A DNA stretch of 64,000 nt from Cocos nucifera (GCA_006176705.1 QRFJ01000501.1:186001-250000); one strand, 5' to 3'. Counted from the first letter of the stretch, positions 47,230-58,542 are shown. Numbers and translations: made by a program. The notes: generated from the sequence alone by a model not told the origin.

Positions 47230-49051
47230 TGGCTCATGCTTTTGGGTGTAGAGTTCTTTAAAAAATTTAGCATATGCTGGGACATGCTGAATTGCATCGA
47301 GGAGGGATAAATTAATATGAACTTATTTAAATAGTTTCATTAGCTCCTTGTTGCGTGCTTCTTGCTTTTTATGGAAAGAGCCTGCTTCTAAGGCCGAAGA
47401 AAATGGGGCTTTGGATTTATATGTCTTGGCTAATTCATCTGTTATCTTCTTTTCTTTATCTATCTTATCGACATCAGTACCAGTTCTAAGCTCAGGTTCT
47501 TCTATATGATTAGTTTCAGTACTAACCTCTTCTTCAAATTTTTCATCTTGGCTAACATCAGTATTAGCCTCTATCACCTGGTATTGGTATGGGTCCTTAA
47601 GAATCCTACCACTTCTAAGTTCAGATATTGCTTTGGGATTTTCTAATTAGGGATTCTTAGGTGGGATGTTAGATGGATGAGTAAATCCATGTGGTTGATA
47701 GACATTGGTTGGATTATTTTTAGGATTTGCAATTGGTTGGCTTGGTAACTGACCTGGTTCTCTCCTCATGCTAGACTCAGCTAATTTCCTATTTGAGCTT
47801 CTAGCCTGACAATTGATTGTTGTTAGCTTAGAATCAATTATTGAAGTTGATTGAATTTATCGTCGGCTAGATTGATCTATTGAAGAGGTAGGTATAAGTG
47901 CTGATTATAATGTAGTGGTTGAGAAGACTAACTAGGCTAACCCTTATTATAGGCATCGTTTTGGTACTGGGGTCTATTTTGATAATTTTGGATTAGTGGG
48001 ATTTGGGTCTGAGCTTGAGTCTATTGTGGTTTCCAAGAGAAATTAGGATGGTGTCTCCAACCAGGGTTATATGAATTTGAATATGGGTCATTAAGTGGTT
48101 TGGAGTAACCTTGAACTACTTAGACTTGTTCTTGGATAAGAGGTCGTAATTGTGCAGCCGTGGGACATTCACATACATGATGTGTTGGGATAGCACAAAT
48201 AGAGCAAATCTCCTGATAATTAGAAGCTGGTTTGTATTGTGCAGAAAATTGTTGACCTAGATTTAGGAATTGATCTAATTTTTGGGCAATAAGGTCGACT
48301 TTATCTAATTTTTGTGCTATTATGTTCCAGTCTTCCTTAAAATTAAGTTCTAGAGTTTTGATCTCATAAATTTCTATCCATTTTTGTTAAGAAATTGATC
48401 TTTCATAAGAGGATAATGAAGCATGGTTAATAGAGTTTTCACTTAAGGTTTCAAACAAGGTATAAGCTTCATCATTGCTTTTGCTCATGAATGCACCTCC
48501 ATAGAATGCATCAACCATCTGCTTATATTGATCTTCTAAACCTTCATAGAAAGCTTGTACAATTTGCCACTTAGATAGACCATGGTGTGGGCATTTTCTA
48601 AGAAGTTCCTTAAGTCTTTCCCATGTTCCCATGGAAGCTGAGCAAATTCCATGATGGCTTGCTTCATGGTATTGGTTCATCCTATGGGATAAAATTTCTT
48701 AAAGAATTCATGTTGCATCTCTGCCTATGTTTGAATTGTTCTTCCTAATGTGCCAAGCCAGTACTTGGCTTTATCTTTTAATGAGAAAGGAAACAAGGTC
48801 AGTCTAAAGGCATCATCAAAAAAATTTTGAATTTTTACCATAAAGCAGATTTCTAAGACTTCATCTAGATATTTGTAAGGATCTTCATTGGTGTTCCCAT
48901 AAAAAGATGGAAGCATCTGGATTATGGTCAACTTGATCTCATAGTGGCTAGCAGAGATATCAGGTAAGTGGATGCAAGTCGATGGATTGTAGGTGGAAGG
49001 AATAAAGTATTCCTTCATCTGTCTAGGTGGTTCTTCATGATTTCCAGCCAT
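47230..49051 (-). pseudogene. Inverted Athila gag (degenerate)
   Basis: Minus strand. 48725-49051 gives the Gag N-terminal block (EYFIPSTYNPSTCIHLPDIS, the EDPYKYLDEVLEIC region and FSLKDKAKYWLGTL). 48387-48680 gives KWQIVQAFYEGLEDQYKQMV. 47323-47577 gives the DVSQDEKFEEEVSTETNHIE linker, which is closer to the first element (19605) than to the left arm (46550). It stops inside the AYAKFLKEL-coding block, before the protease. Confidence 0.8.
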
Positions 49052-49064
49052 TTAATTATCTGGT

Positions 49065-49101
<37 letters not shown>

Positions 49102-50102
49102 ATTATTATTATTAAGAAAAGAGGAGAGAAAGAAAGGCGAGAGTTCTAAAGAAAGATCCTAAGGAGTCTTAAATCTAGAGATGATAGGGAGAAGAGTTAA
49201 TTTGTGGTTTATGTTTGATGCTATTTAGCAAACAAGTTAAGCAATCAATCCTGACTAAGGGTTGTCTTAGGTTTAGATAGCTCCTAACTACCAAGATCAC
49301 CTTCGAGCCCTCTAAGTAGAGCATCAGCCAATCAATTGGCCAGATAAGTTTAAGATCGGTGGGAGTCCTCCCATTGCTTGCCTTAGACACCAATTATGCT
49401 TGGCCAGGTAAGCAAACAAAATCAATTAAGTAACCACCTTCCTTCAGGCCCAGTCATCCCTAAACCAATTTCCTAGACACTAGTTAAATTAATATATCCT
49501 AACCCATTTCAACTATAAGGTTTTCTTATCCTATTGAGCTTGAATATCCTTAAGGGTGGACGTCTAATTGATTTTAAGAGTTAAGATTTGGATTAATGCA
49601 ATATAAGGGTTGGTTGTTTGTGGGCCAAAGAAGGATGATCAAATCCCTATCTTATCTTATTTAATGGATTGTGCTCTTAAATTGATTCAATATGATATGC
49701 ATATTCAGATTTTCAAGCAAGGGGTTCTATGCAATTAAACTAGATGCATGTAATTAATTGAATTTTTGAACAACTTACCTTGCCTCCAGCAATCACCAAA
49801 AATAAAATTGATATGATGGATGCTCTAAGTAATTAGGGTTTCTAATCTTATGATGAGATTTTTAATTAGATTTAAGTACATAATTTTTAATTAATTTAAA
49901 ATTAAAGTAAATATTAAAAATAAGGAAAGAGATTTAGGGTTTAGGAATGATCTCACCAAATAGGATTGAAAGTTTTGTTCATGCCTTAATCTTCTTTGTT
50001 CTTTCCTCTCTCTTTTTTTCTGCTGCAAAATAAACAAGAAAAATAATTAGTAGGCAATAAAAAAAATCAAAAAAATAAGAAAATTTTAATTTTTATGCCT
50101 TC
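49052..50102 (-). other. Inverted Athila leader
   Basis: Reverse complement of the leader at 43933-44988. It carries a (TA)n plus (TTA)n microsatellite at about 49066-49113. No genes. Confidence 0.75.
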
Positions 50103-50120
50103 TCAGCAATGGTGCCAAAA
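50103..50120 (-). promoter_or_regulatory. Primer binding site of inverted Athila copy
   Basis: The minus-strand reading TTTTGGCACCATTGCTGA corresponds to the tRNA-Asp type site at 17011, next to the inverted LTR. Confidence 0.7.
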
Positions 50121-50124
50121 AACT

Positions 50125-51768
50125 TGATAAGAGCACGATGTTGTCGTTAAGATACCGTGTTTATCAGTTTAAATCCAACTTTTTAAATTAATTAAAAGTT
50201 ATGAAGAGAGTAGTAAGTCGGGTCGAATCCATAGAGAGGCAATGATTTAATTTTAAAATTTTTAATTTTTTTTAAAAGAAAAGAAAAGAAGGATTTTTGA
50301 AAAAAAAAATTAAAGTCAAACAATAGATTTATAAATAAAAGCAAAATTTAAATTATTTAAAAAATAAATTTGGTACTAAGTTTTACTATTTAGATCTTAG
50401 CGGCTACTTGCGATAAAATTATAGAATAAAAAAGAATAATTAATTTAAAGAGCTAGAATTGAAAAGAGCAATAAAGCTTTCTTTATTAAAATTAAAAATC
50501 AAATATAGAATTTAAATATAAGAAATTAAAGAAAAAGAAAGAGAAAAGAAAACTAGAAGGAGATCGCAGATCAGCGTAGGCTTGGAGATGGCATAGAAGA
50601 CTGGCTCTTTTTCTCAGCACTATATCTTTAAAGCAACCTTCAATCCTGAGCTTGACTTTCACCCTGTACCTTGGCTTCCCTCTTATTAGATCTATTCATT
50701 TCTAGAGGCCTGGGATCCTTTTTATAGAGCTAGGAGGAGTGGAGGATTTTTCTCTAAGTGATGTGGGACAAAGAGCCTTTCTAATTATCAAAATATGAAG
50801 AAATCTGAGTAGAATTAGGATTAAAATAGCTCTAAGATGAATCTGGTGAAGTCTGGTGAAATCTAGCCATTCAATAGGACTCCAACGAATCAAAAATCAT
50901 CAAAATCAGATGCGTATCGATCGAGATTAGGTTGGATTAAATTCTGGCCATTGATTGCACATTAATGGAGAAAATCTGGCTGCGGATCATGCATCAGAAG
51001 TCCTAATCACCATCAGGAGTGCTCCGGACTGTCGAATCATCCCCTAGATTGAGTGCTGCCATTGGATGGTGATTCGCATGAAGCCTGAAATAGAAAATTC
51101 TCTCCACCGTCCGATCTTGACTGCAAGCTACTACAGCCATTCGATCGTGTAATTACTATTCCCATGGACCACGTGGATCGGCTGCACCATACGCCATAAT
51201 GAATCAGCATCTCTATCATCGAGTGAAAAGTCCAAAATGCCCTATGAGCCATGATAGATTTTTTATAAATCCTTTAAGGGTCTTGGTCCACCATGTGTCG
51301 CTCAATGATTCATCGGTTTCTGCTGAGCTGGCAGTCCACGCCTGGATCGTAGATCGGCTGATGGCTTTCGTGACTGAGTTGGCTTGCATGGCTGACTTAG
51401 CGTGCTAGCTTCATTGGCTTGGCTTAGCACATTTGGACGCGTCGGCTGATATGGTGTGGCGGCTTGAGCCGACTGAGTTGTATGTTATTTTATTTAATTT
51501 TTATTTATTTTATTTTTTTAGAAATTCATATTTTCTTTGTTTTACCTCTGTTTTGCATAAAACTTATTTCATTATGATCAAAAAAATAAGCTCTTTCCAT
51601 TGATCATAAAATTTTATTTTTTTTAATTTTATTATTTTTAAATAAATTTTTTAATTATTAAAAATATAAATTTCTCAAAAATATATTAATTAATTATTAA
51701 TTCTTAAAAATAAATATAAATTAATTAATAAATTAATACTTTTATAGATAAATTTATGGTACTTATCA
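50125..51768 (-). repeat. Athila inverted LTR
   Basis: 1644 bp, the reverse complement of the LTR at 42272. The left edge is TGATAAGAGC and the right edge is GGTACTTATCA. The TATA box is inverted at 50719-50726. A polypurine tract (51769-51780) and 3' internal sequence lie outside it to the right. Confidence 0.88.
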
Positions 51769-52114
51769 CATCTCCCAACTTAAGCTTTGCTCGTTCTCGA
51801 GTAAAGAAAGAATTTAGTTTAGATTAATTACCATGTTTCATTGAGATCCTCCTTCATAAGAATAGATCTAGGATTTAGGATCAAAAGTTTAGACAGTATC
51901 ACTAACTAAGTATTAAGTTTCAGAAGCAAATTTCATGACAGATTAATCAAAAACCTTTTTAAAGTTCATCTAAAGATTTTCAGCACTTGTTTCATGAATA
52001 CTAACTTAGCATTTGGGTGTTAATTCAAATGACAAACGAATCTTCTTTTATCACCTATTTTAGTTAATTTTTTATATACTTCCAAGTTAAGTGCATGAAT
52101 TAAGGTAGCTTTCA
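51769..52114 (-). other. Inverted 3' internal end of Athila, right edge of composite
   Basis: Reverse complement of 41927-42271. It ends AAGGTAGCTTTCA followed directly by the ATGGA duplication, so the insertion boundary is here and not at an LTR end. Confidence 0.82.
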
Positions 52115-52119
52115 ATGGA
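52115..52119. repeat. Target site duplication ATGGA (right)
   Basis: Second copy of the repeat at 15388-15392. After it the aORF copy B coding sequence continues. Confidence 0.8.
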
Positions 52120-52417
52120 GGTTCTATCTTTACAAAGCTCTTTGGAGAGCATGTCTATTTTATATAGGAACAGCCAAATAGAAGTATGGGAGTTGAAAAT
52201 GCAGATGGTCTATCAACAGGATGCTATGAAGGATGCGGAGGCCAAGTCGGCTGTGTTAAGAAAGAAGCTAAGGAAAGTTGAGGATAACTCCCAAAGGCAT
52301 AAGAAGTTATTGAGTGAAAGCTTGACGGCTCGATGGGAGCTCGCAAAAAAGATTGAAGACTTGAAGTTATCCCTGATATTGGCTGGTGCTGGCAATCCGA
52401 AGTCTGACTCCAAATAG
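52115..52417 (+). pseudogene. Tat antisense ORF, copy B, 3' end of exon 4
   Basis: A coiled-coil C-terminus that continues from 15392. Blocks such as LQSSLESMSILYRNSQIEVW and KKIEDLKLSLILAGAGNPKS are matched in copy A (10320-10599), where the last part reads KVNNLKLSLVLAGADNPKSD. The stop is TAG at 52415-52417. The reading frame is open across the whole piece. Conservation of this C-terminus between two decayed copies suggests past selection on the protein. Confidence 0.8.
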
Positions 52418-52639
52418 GACTTCGACATCTTTTTCTCTTCTTCTTTTTTCTCTTCTCTCTCTCTCTCTTCTTTTAAGCTAGTCCTGTAGACCTTTCCATG
52501 TACCAAACTTTTATTTTAATGAAATACTATGATTGTTTCATCTATGACGTATGCTATTGTTGTTCTCTTTTTTTTTTGGGTTTGTATAATCGGGCCCTTG
52601 CATCTTTTGTGTCTGGATGAGGTCCTTCTTTTTTTGATG
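52418..52639 (+). other. Downstream region of aORF copy B
   Basis: A pyrimidine-rich stretch with CT repeats (52430-52475), then TTTTAATGAAATA near 52516, matching the possible polyadenylation region after copy A. No gene. Confidence 0.45.
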
Positions 52640-53191
52640 AAGTTATTAGGGCATGAATGGGCCATTGAAAGGGCCTCTCCCTGTATCCTCTTGTCAAGAT
52701 GAGATCCTCCTTCTATTCTTGATATGACTGACCTTTACCTTTGTTAGGACGAGGTCCTCCTCCTATCCCTAACAAAGTTATTGGGACACAAAAGAGCCAT
52801 TGAAAGAGACTCTCCCCTCCTCCTGTCTTAAATAATCGAAGGTCTTTATTCATGTCAGGAAGAGGTTCTCCTCCTGTTCCAAACATGATTGGCCTTTATC
52901 CTTGTTAGGATAAGATTCTCCTCCCATTTCTAACAAGATTAGTGGGGCATGAAAGGACTGTTGAAAGGGCCTCTCTCCGTTGACCTGTGTCAGGATGAGG
53001 TCCTCCTATTCCTGACATGGTTGGCCTTTATCTTTGTTAGGTCGAGGTCTTCCTCCTATCCCTAACAAAGTTATTAGGACATAAAAGGGTCGTTGAAAGA
53101 GCCTCTCCCCTCCTTCTATCTTAAATAACCAGAGATCTTCATCCATGTCAAGACGAGATTCTCCTCCTGCTACCGACATGGTTGGTCTTTA
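52640..53191. repeat. Tandem repeats of Tat T2, left part
   Basis: Higher-order repeat in which a GTTAGGACGAGGTCCTCC-type half-unit alternates with a GTCAGGATGAGG-type half-unit. Full units start near 52743, 52904 and 53036 (spacing 161 and 132 bp). The tract continues at 59450 after the second Athila insertion. Confidence 0.85.
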
Positions 53192-53196
53192 TCCTT
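53192..53196. repeat. Probable target site duplication TCCTT (left)
   Basis: Precedes LTR TGATAAGTGG; TTCTT at 59445-59449 is the partner, with one mismatch. The host repeat unit CCTTGTTAGGATAAG reads correctly across the two when the insertion is removed. Confidence 0.6.
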
Positions 53197-54961
53197 TGAT
53201 AAGTGGTAAAAATATACTAATAAAAGTATTAAATTATAAAATAAATTAACCTATTTTATTAAAAATTGATATTTTTATTAATCTTATGTAGGAAGAAGAC
53301 TACCAATATGAAGATCTTATTTTTTTGGTTTAGATGAAAAAAATTTTAGGCAAAACGGACTTCAAACGAGCCTAGAATCGAATTTCAAAAAAAAAAAAAA
53401 AAAATCGTCGATGCAATGCTGACGTCAGCATTTTTTGCGGCGCACAATGGACCATCTAAAGGGTATTTTGGAAATTTCACAGCAAGAGGCGCGCTTTGAT
53501 TGGCTGAAGAACGCGGCGGTCCATGCAACATCGGACTCGCGCACGGTCCATGGAGGGCAATTTGGAAATTCTGGCTGATCCAACGAGCGATTTTCACTGA
53601 AGCTTGATCGGACGGTCAAAAAGAAGGCCCTGATGGATGGCATCCATAGCTCCCGATCGAGATCCAACGGCTGAGATTCATCTCGACGTAAAACAAAAGA
53701 TCTGAAGGCTTATTTCAACATGATCGGACGGCCCAGATTTGATCCAACGGTTGATCCAACGGCTGATATTAAATCTGACTTGATCTGAGTTATTTTAAGA
53801 GGTTTTTTAGTGGTTTTTGGACCATTTGATCACCATCCAATGGCCAGAATTACCCAGATCTTAATTTGAGTTATTTTGGGAGTCTTAAACCTAGTTTTTG
53901 ATGGATTTTGGGGGGAAATCAAATTCTTTATCTATAAAATCTATGGTTGTCGTGAAAAAAAATAGGAATTAGAGAGAGACAAAGAGAGAGATGGGGAGAA
54001 AGAGAGAGAGGGAGAAAGAGAGAGAGAAAGAGAGAGGAGAGAGATAAAAAAAGTGATTTGTGAGAAAATCAAAAAGAATTTTTTGATTTTTCTTCGACGA
54101 TCAAGACATCGATCAAGGAGCCTCTTCTTCTTCACCAAATTCTCCACATCAAGAGCAGCAGACAATCAATTTCAGCAATCAAACAATCTAATTTCTCCAT
54201 GCTTTTTATTTTATTTGCTATTTTTGAATTTGTTATCATGAACTAAATTTTATTTTACTAAGGCTAAGGTGTAGTCACTCTTTTGATGCAATATTCAGTG
54301 TGATTTATTTTTAAATTTTATTCATGAGGAGTATATAAATCTGATTTTAATGCTTTTAGATTACTGGCCATCTTCTAATTGATCTGATGAACATAGATGT
54401 TACGGACCAAGTATATCTATGTTAATGCTTCTTGATTATATACCTTGTATTATGAATCAAATTAGAATTCATATGCATGCAGGAATTTTAGTGTGCTTTG
54501 GACGCAGCGTATTTTAATTAGAGGGTTTCACAAAACCTAATGCATTAATATTTATTTAAATTACACTTAGACCAAAGGGTAATTAATAAATATTAATAGT
54601 TTTGCTATGCCTGGACCAAAGGGTAGTGAATAAATTAGGAGACTCCACCGTCATATGAAATAAAATTAATCTAAAAATCTGAATATTGTATTGACTGAGT
54701 TGGTGAACCGATTGCCTTAGTAATCCATTGCTCTTGAATTTAAAACCCTAATAATTTACACTCTCTCTATTTAATTAAAAAATTTTAATTATTTTTTATT
54801 TTTTTTAATTTCTTATTCTCATAAATCGATCTTCTAAATAAAGCATAGAAAAGAGCTTTTCAGTACTTATTTTCCAATCCTCTAGGGATGATACTCTACT
54901 CATTCACTTTATTACTTGATCGATTGGTGCACTTGCCATAGCTATAAATTAGCATGCATCA
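53197..54961 (+). repeat. LTR of second Athila composite, complete, plus orientation
   Basis: 1765 bp, TGATAAGTGG...GCATGCATCA. The TATA box CTATAAAA is at 53932-53939, followed by a GA-rich leader at 53965-54050. It ends with the CTATAAATTAGCATGCATCA block, which in the right copy adjoins a primer site. Confidence 0.85.
53965..54050 (+). repeat. GA-rich microsatellite in LTR
   Basis: Runs of GAGAGA and GGGAGAAAGAGAG lie about 30 bp after the TATA box, so they would be in the transcribed leader. The right LTR lacks this part because it is truncated. Confidence 0.75.
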
Positions 54962-54985
54962 AGTTTTTATCACCCCCCAACTTAG
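54962..54985 (-). other. Abnormal LTR-internal junction and inverted polypurine tract
   Basis: The plus LTR end CATCA is followed by AGTTTTTATCA, then CCCCCCAACTTAG. AGTTTTT is the start of the spacer that precedes a primer site, while TTATCA reads as the inverted first six bases of a minus LTR. The junction therefore joins an LTR/primer-site end to a polypurine/LTR start in opposite orientation. Confidence 0.75.
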
Positions 54986-56029
54986 TCATTGCTAGTCCCT
55001 TAGCAATATTTTATTTAATACCATGTTTTAATAAGATTATCCATCACAAAGATAAAATATAGGATTAAAGGTCAAAAAAATTTAGAAAATACTGCTAACT
55101 AAGCATTGAGCTTCAGAAGCAAATTTTTCAGTCAATACAATTAAAAACTTTCTTAGAGTACATCAAAGATCTATAGCACTTGTGTTCGTGATGACTAACT
55201 TTAGCATTTCAGTATTAAATTAAAAGAATAAAGGTATCCTCTCTTATCACCTATTTTGGTCAATTTTCTATACATTCTCAATTTTATACTCATGAATTAA
55301 GATAGCTTTCACACTGCCTTTTCTTTTCTTTTTTTTTTTTTTTTTTTTACTGTGCTGAGCATCCTGGCCTTTCCTTCACCATTTTACGTGAATTTTCATA
55401 CTTGACCTAGGTGCAGAGACCCAGTTACTAGGCTTTGGGCAATCCACATATACTCTGTCTTTTGCACTTTATTTATAGGCAGGTAGCTCTTTCCTTAAAT
55501 TCAAGTTTTTTTGATTAGAATGTATATTAATTATCAATTTTCAGTGATAATTGAATCCTCAGTTGACCTTATAATCAATACCTACTTTGCTTTGTTAGTG
55601 TGCGTGTGCAATAAAAAATGCTAATAATCTTTTAATGACCTAAGTAGGCTTGCTAAAAGTTGATCAAATAATCTACTTCTTTAACTCTTTACATTCATTA
55701 GCAAATAATTCTATCTTTTATCACTTATCCAGTTTATCTTGCTCAAGATTTTCTTCTTGACACATGATTTTTTTTTTTTATTAATTATTGTTCTACATTA
55801 TCTTAAAGGAGAAAGAAAAATAAAGGATGTAATAAAGGACAGGAAGGAATACACCTGATTTTATTCAGTCTGGTTCTTTGGAGCTTTGAAATTTTGCTTG
55901 AGTTCTCATTGATTTTTCTGCAAAATTGAAAATACACACCAGAGCAGTAAAAGAGCAACAATAAATTACTAAAAAATAAAAGAAAAAAAAATGATCAAAA
56001 CTAAAAAGAAAAGAAATAACCTATCTAGT
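54986..56029 (-). other. 3' internal region of second Athila
   Basis: Reverse complement resembles the 3' region at 41800-42260 of the first element. It contains a poly-T run of about 20 at 55329-55349 and no ORF. No env-like sequence or GGCAACCCA block was found. Confidence 0.65.
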
Positions 56030-58430
56030 AGTTCTGATTTATAGTCTTCAGCTTGACTTTCTTTAAGTTCTAAAGTGGATCAATCCGGTGCCACTTCAAT
56101 TGGAATACTTTCATGTTTAATCGAGTCTTCTTTCAATTTGACATTGCTCACTTTTATAGTCTCAAACCTGTTTTCTACAGAATTCTCATATAATGGATTA
56201 TCAATAATGTCAATTAAAAAATAAGTTTGATTATCATCAGGATGTTTAGTATCTTTAAAAATATTAAAAGTAACTTGTTCATCTTGGACTCTAAGAATTA
56301 ATTTTCCTTATTGAACATCTATTAAAGCTCCTCCAGTAGCTAAAAAGGGTCTCCCTAAAATAAGGGGTACATCATAATCTTCTTCCATATCAAGAATAAT
56401 AAAATCAACAGGGAAAATAAACTTGTTTACCTTTACCAAGACATCCTCCACTATACCTCTTGGATATTTAATGGATCTGTTGGCTAATTGAAGAGTAATA
56501 GTGGTAGGCTTTGGTTCTCCTAGACCTAGTTTCCTGAAAATAGAAAAAGGCATGAGATTAATGCTTGCTCCTAAATCACATAAAATTTTATCAAAACTAC
56601 AATCACCAATAATGCAGGAGATAGTAAAACTCCCTGGATCTTTTAACTTCTGTGGTAATTTATTTTGAAGTATTGCTGAGCATTCTTCATTCAAATTTAT
56701 TCTCTCATGCTCCTTCAGCTTTTTCTTATTTGTTAAGATTTCTTTGAGAAACTTGGCATACCTGGGCATTTGAGTAATAGCATCTACAAAAGGAATATTA
56801 ATATGTAAATTCTTTAAAATTTTGAAAAAGTTAGAAAATTCCTTATCTGGATGCTGTATTTGTCTCTCTGGGAATGGTAGTGGCGGCACGTAGGGCTTCA
56901 CATTTAGATCAGCAAATCGTATACCTAGAGACCATCCATCTGCTGGTTGTTTTGGTGACTGACGAATTTGAGTTGATGGTTCCTTATTTATAGTTGGCTC
57001 TTCAGTCTCATTCTTCTGATGTGGCTCCTCCAGCTTTGTACCACTTCTTAGGGTGATAGCATTGACTTGCTCCCTTGGATTTGTCTCCGTATTGCTTGGC
57101 AAAGATCCTTGAGGTCTCTCGGAGATTATCTTAGCCATTTGACCTATTTGCATCTCCAAGTTTTGAATTACTGCTGTTTGGTCCTGCCTAAGTTTGGCTT
57201 CCAAATTTTTTATAGTTGCTTCTTGGTTTTGCATAAATTTGACCATCAGCTCTTCCATGTTGGACTTTTTTTCAGGTACTTGAAATCTCGGGGGTGGCTG
57301 TTGTGCTGCATTTTGATTGCTCCATGAGAAATTTGGGTGCTGCCTCCACCCTTGATTGTATGTGTTGGAGTAGGGATTATTTTATTGCAGCCTAAAAAAA
57401 TTACCAATATAATTAGCTATATCAGTTGTTTTAGCAAAAGGATTACCTATCTGGCAATTGCTCGTATCGTGTCCTCCTCCACACAGATCATAAGTCATGC
57501 TCTGAACATGCATAGCTGTTCCCTTTAAGTTGTTGACTTCGGCTCTAAGGGCTGCAATTTCAGCTAGTAAAGTTGGCACGCAATCTACTCCCTGCACAGC
57601 TGCTAGTCTTTTTGGCATCATGCGCTCTATCTGCCATTGATAGCTATTTGATGCCATCTCATCAATCAGATCGAAGGCTTCTTCCTCCATTTTTCGATTA
57701 ATGGTTCCTCATGCTGCTGCATCAATCATAGATCGATTAGTAGGAGATAAACCATTATAGAAAGTTTGTACCTGAAGCCATACAGATAGTTGATGATGTG
57801 GACATCTCCTCAGCAGTTCCTTGAAATGCTCCCAAGCCTCATATAGCGTCTCCATGTCCATCTGCATAAAAGAAGTGATATCGTTGCGCATCTTAGCAGT
57901 TTTGGAAGGTGGAAAGTACTTGGCTAAGAATTTTTGGGCTAGAACATCCCAAGTTGTGATAAAACCTATAGGAAGAGAATGAAGCTAACTTTTAGCTTTA
58001 TCCCATAAAGAGAAAGGAAATAACCTTAATCTAATAGCATCATCCGACACCCCATTAATTTTAAAAGTATCGTAAAGTTCAAGAAAATTAGAAATATGGG
58101 CATTCGGATCATCATGCATGTGTCCACTGAATTGGACAGTTGATTGATTCATCTGGATCATCGTCGGTTTTATTTTGAAGTTGTTTGCTCGTACAGGCAG
58201 TCTCCTGATGCTCGAAGCTGCATCGACTACAGATGGTGTGATGTAATCATTTAATGGATGATGTACTGGTCAAATAACTTCATGCTGTCCTTCAGTCGCC
58301 ATATCCACTCCTAGATTGATGTCGTTAGGATCTTCAGCTGCCATGTTTCTCTTTTGTTGTAGTCTTCTAATGGTTCTTTCAATTTCTAGATCTAAAGATA
58401 GTAAGTTACTATGTCTAGTACGTGTCATGC
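56030..58430 (-). pseudogene. Athila gag-protease, nearly intact (minus)
   Basis: The start is the ATG at 58428-58430 (MTRTRHSNLL). The N-terminus has DLEIERTIRRLQQKR, then the capsid part with HDDPNAHISNFLELYDTFKI and DAIRLRLFPFSLWDKAKS. 57709-57891 and 57382-57690 add HFKELLRRCPHHQLSVWLQV and a coiled coil, with a zinc-knuckle-like YDLCGGGHDTSNC (first Cys replaced by Tyr). 56308-57258 is a 316-codon block ending in the protease, with CDLGASINLMP (catalytic Asp) and PLILGRPFLATGGA. The single frame is broken by about five in-frame stops, not frameshifts. Sequence after the protease (to 56030) is a tail, then RT-INT are deleted. It could only move with help in trans. Confidence 0.85.
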
Positions 58431-58519
58431 ACTAAATTTTTTTTTTTAATAATAAAAAATAAAAATAAATTTCTAAAGTAAAGTTAGGATCAAAATTTCA
58501 ATATTGTTTTAGACACAAT

Positions 58520-58537
58520 CCCCGGCAACGACGCCAA
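58520..58537 (-). promoter_or_regulatory. Primer binding site, tRNA-Asp
   Basis: The minus-strand reading TGGCGTCGTTGCCGGGGA differs by one base from the tRNA-Asp complement. It lies a few bases inside the right LTR. Confidence 0.9.
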
Positions 58538-58542
58538 AAACT

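Larger units (their letters stand above)
15393..52114 (+). mobile_element. Composite Athila-type insertion (36.7 kb)
   Basis: A single insertion in aORF copy B bounded by ATGGA repeats. Order: LTR(+) 15393-17004, internal(+) 17005-42271 split by copia, LTR(+) 42272-43907, 5' internal(+) 43908-47042, scrambled junction 47043-47229, 5' internal(-) 47230-50124, LTR(-) 50125-51768, 3' internal end(-) 51769-52114. The Athila call rests on tRNA-Asp primer sites, the Gag sequence, the DLGAS protease and the GGCAACCCA motif after pol. No env-like ORF is seen. The right edge is inside the internal region, not an LTR terminus. Confidence 0.8.
47230..52114 (-). repeat. Right arm of Athila inverted repeat
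   Basis: Reverse complement of 41927-46885. From left to right it holds minus-strand gag linker, gag, leader, primer site, LTR, polypurine tract and 345 bp of 3' internal sequence. The loop between the arms is about 345 bp. Confidence 0.82.

Noticed and set aside
53385..54165. Short minus-strand frames in the second Athila LTR
   Set aside because: They are located in the LTR, including the GA-rich leader, with low-complexity Ser/Leu translation.
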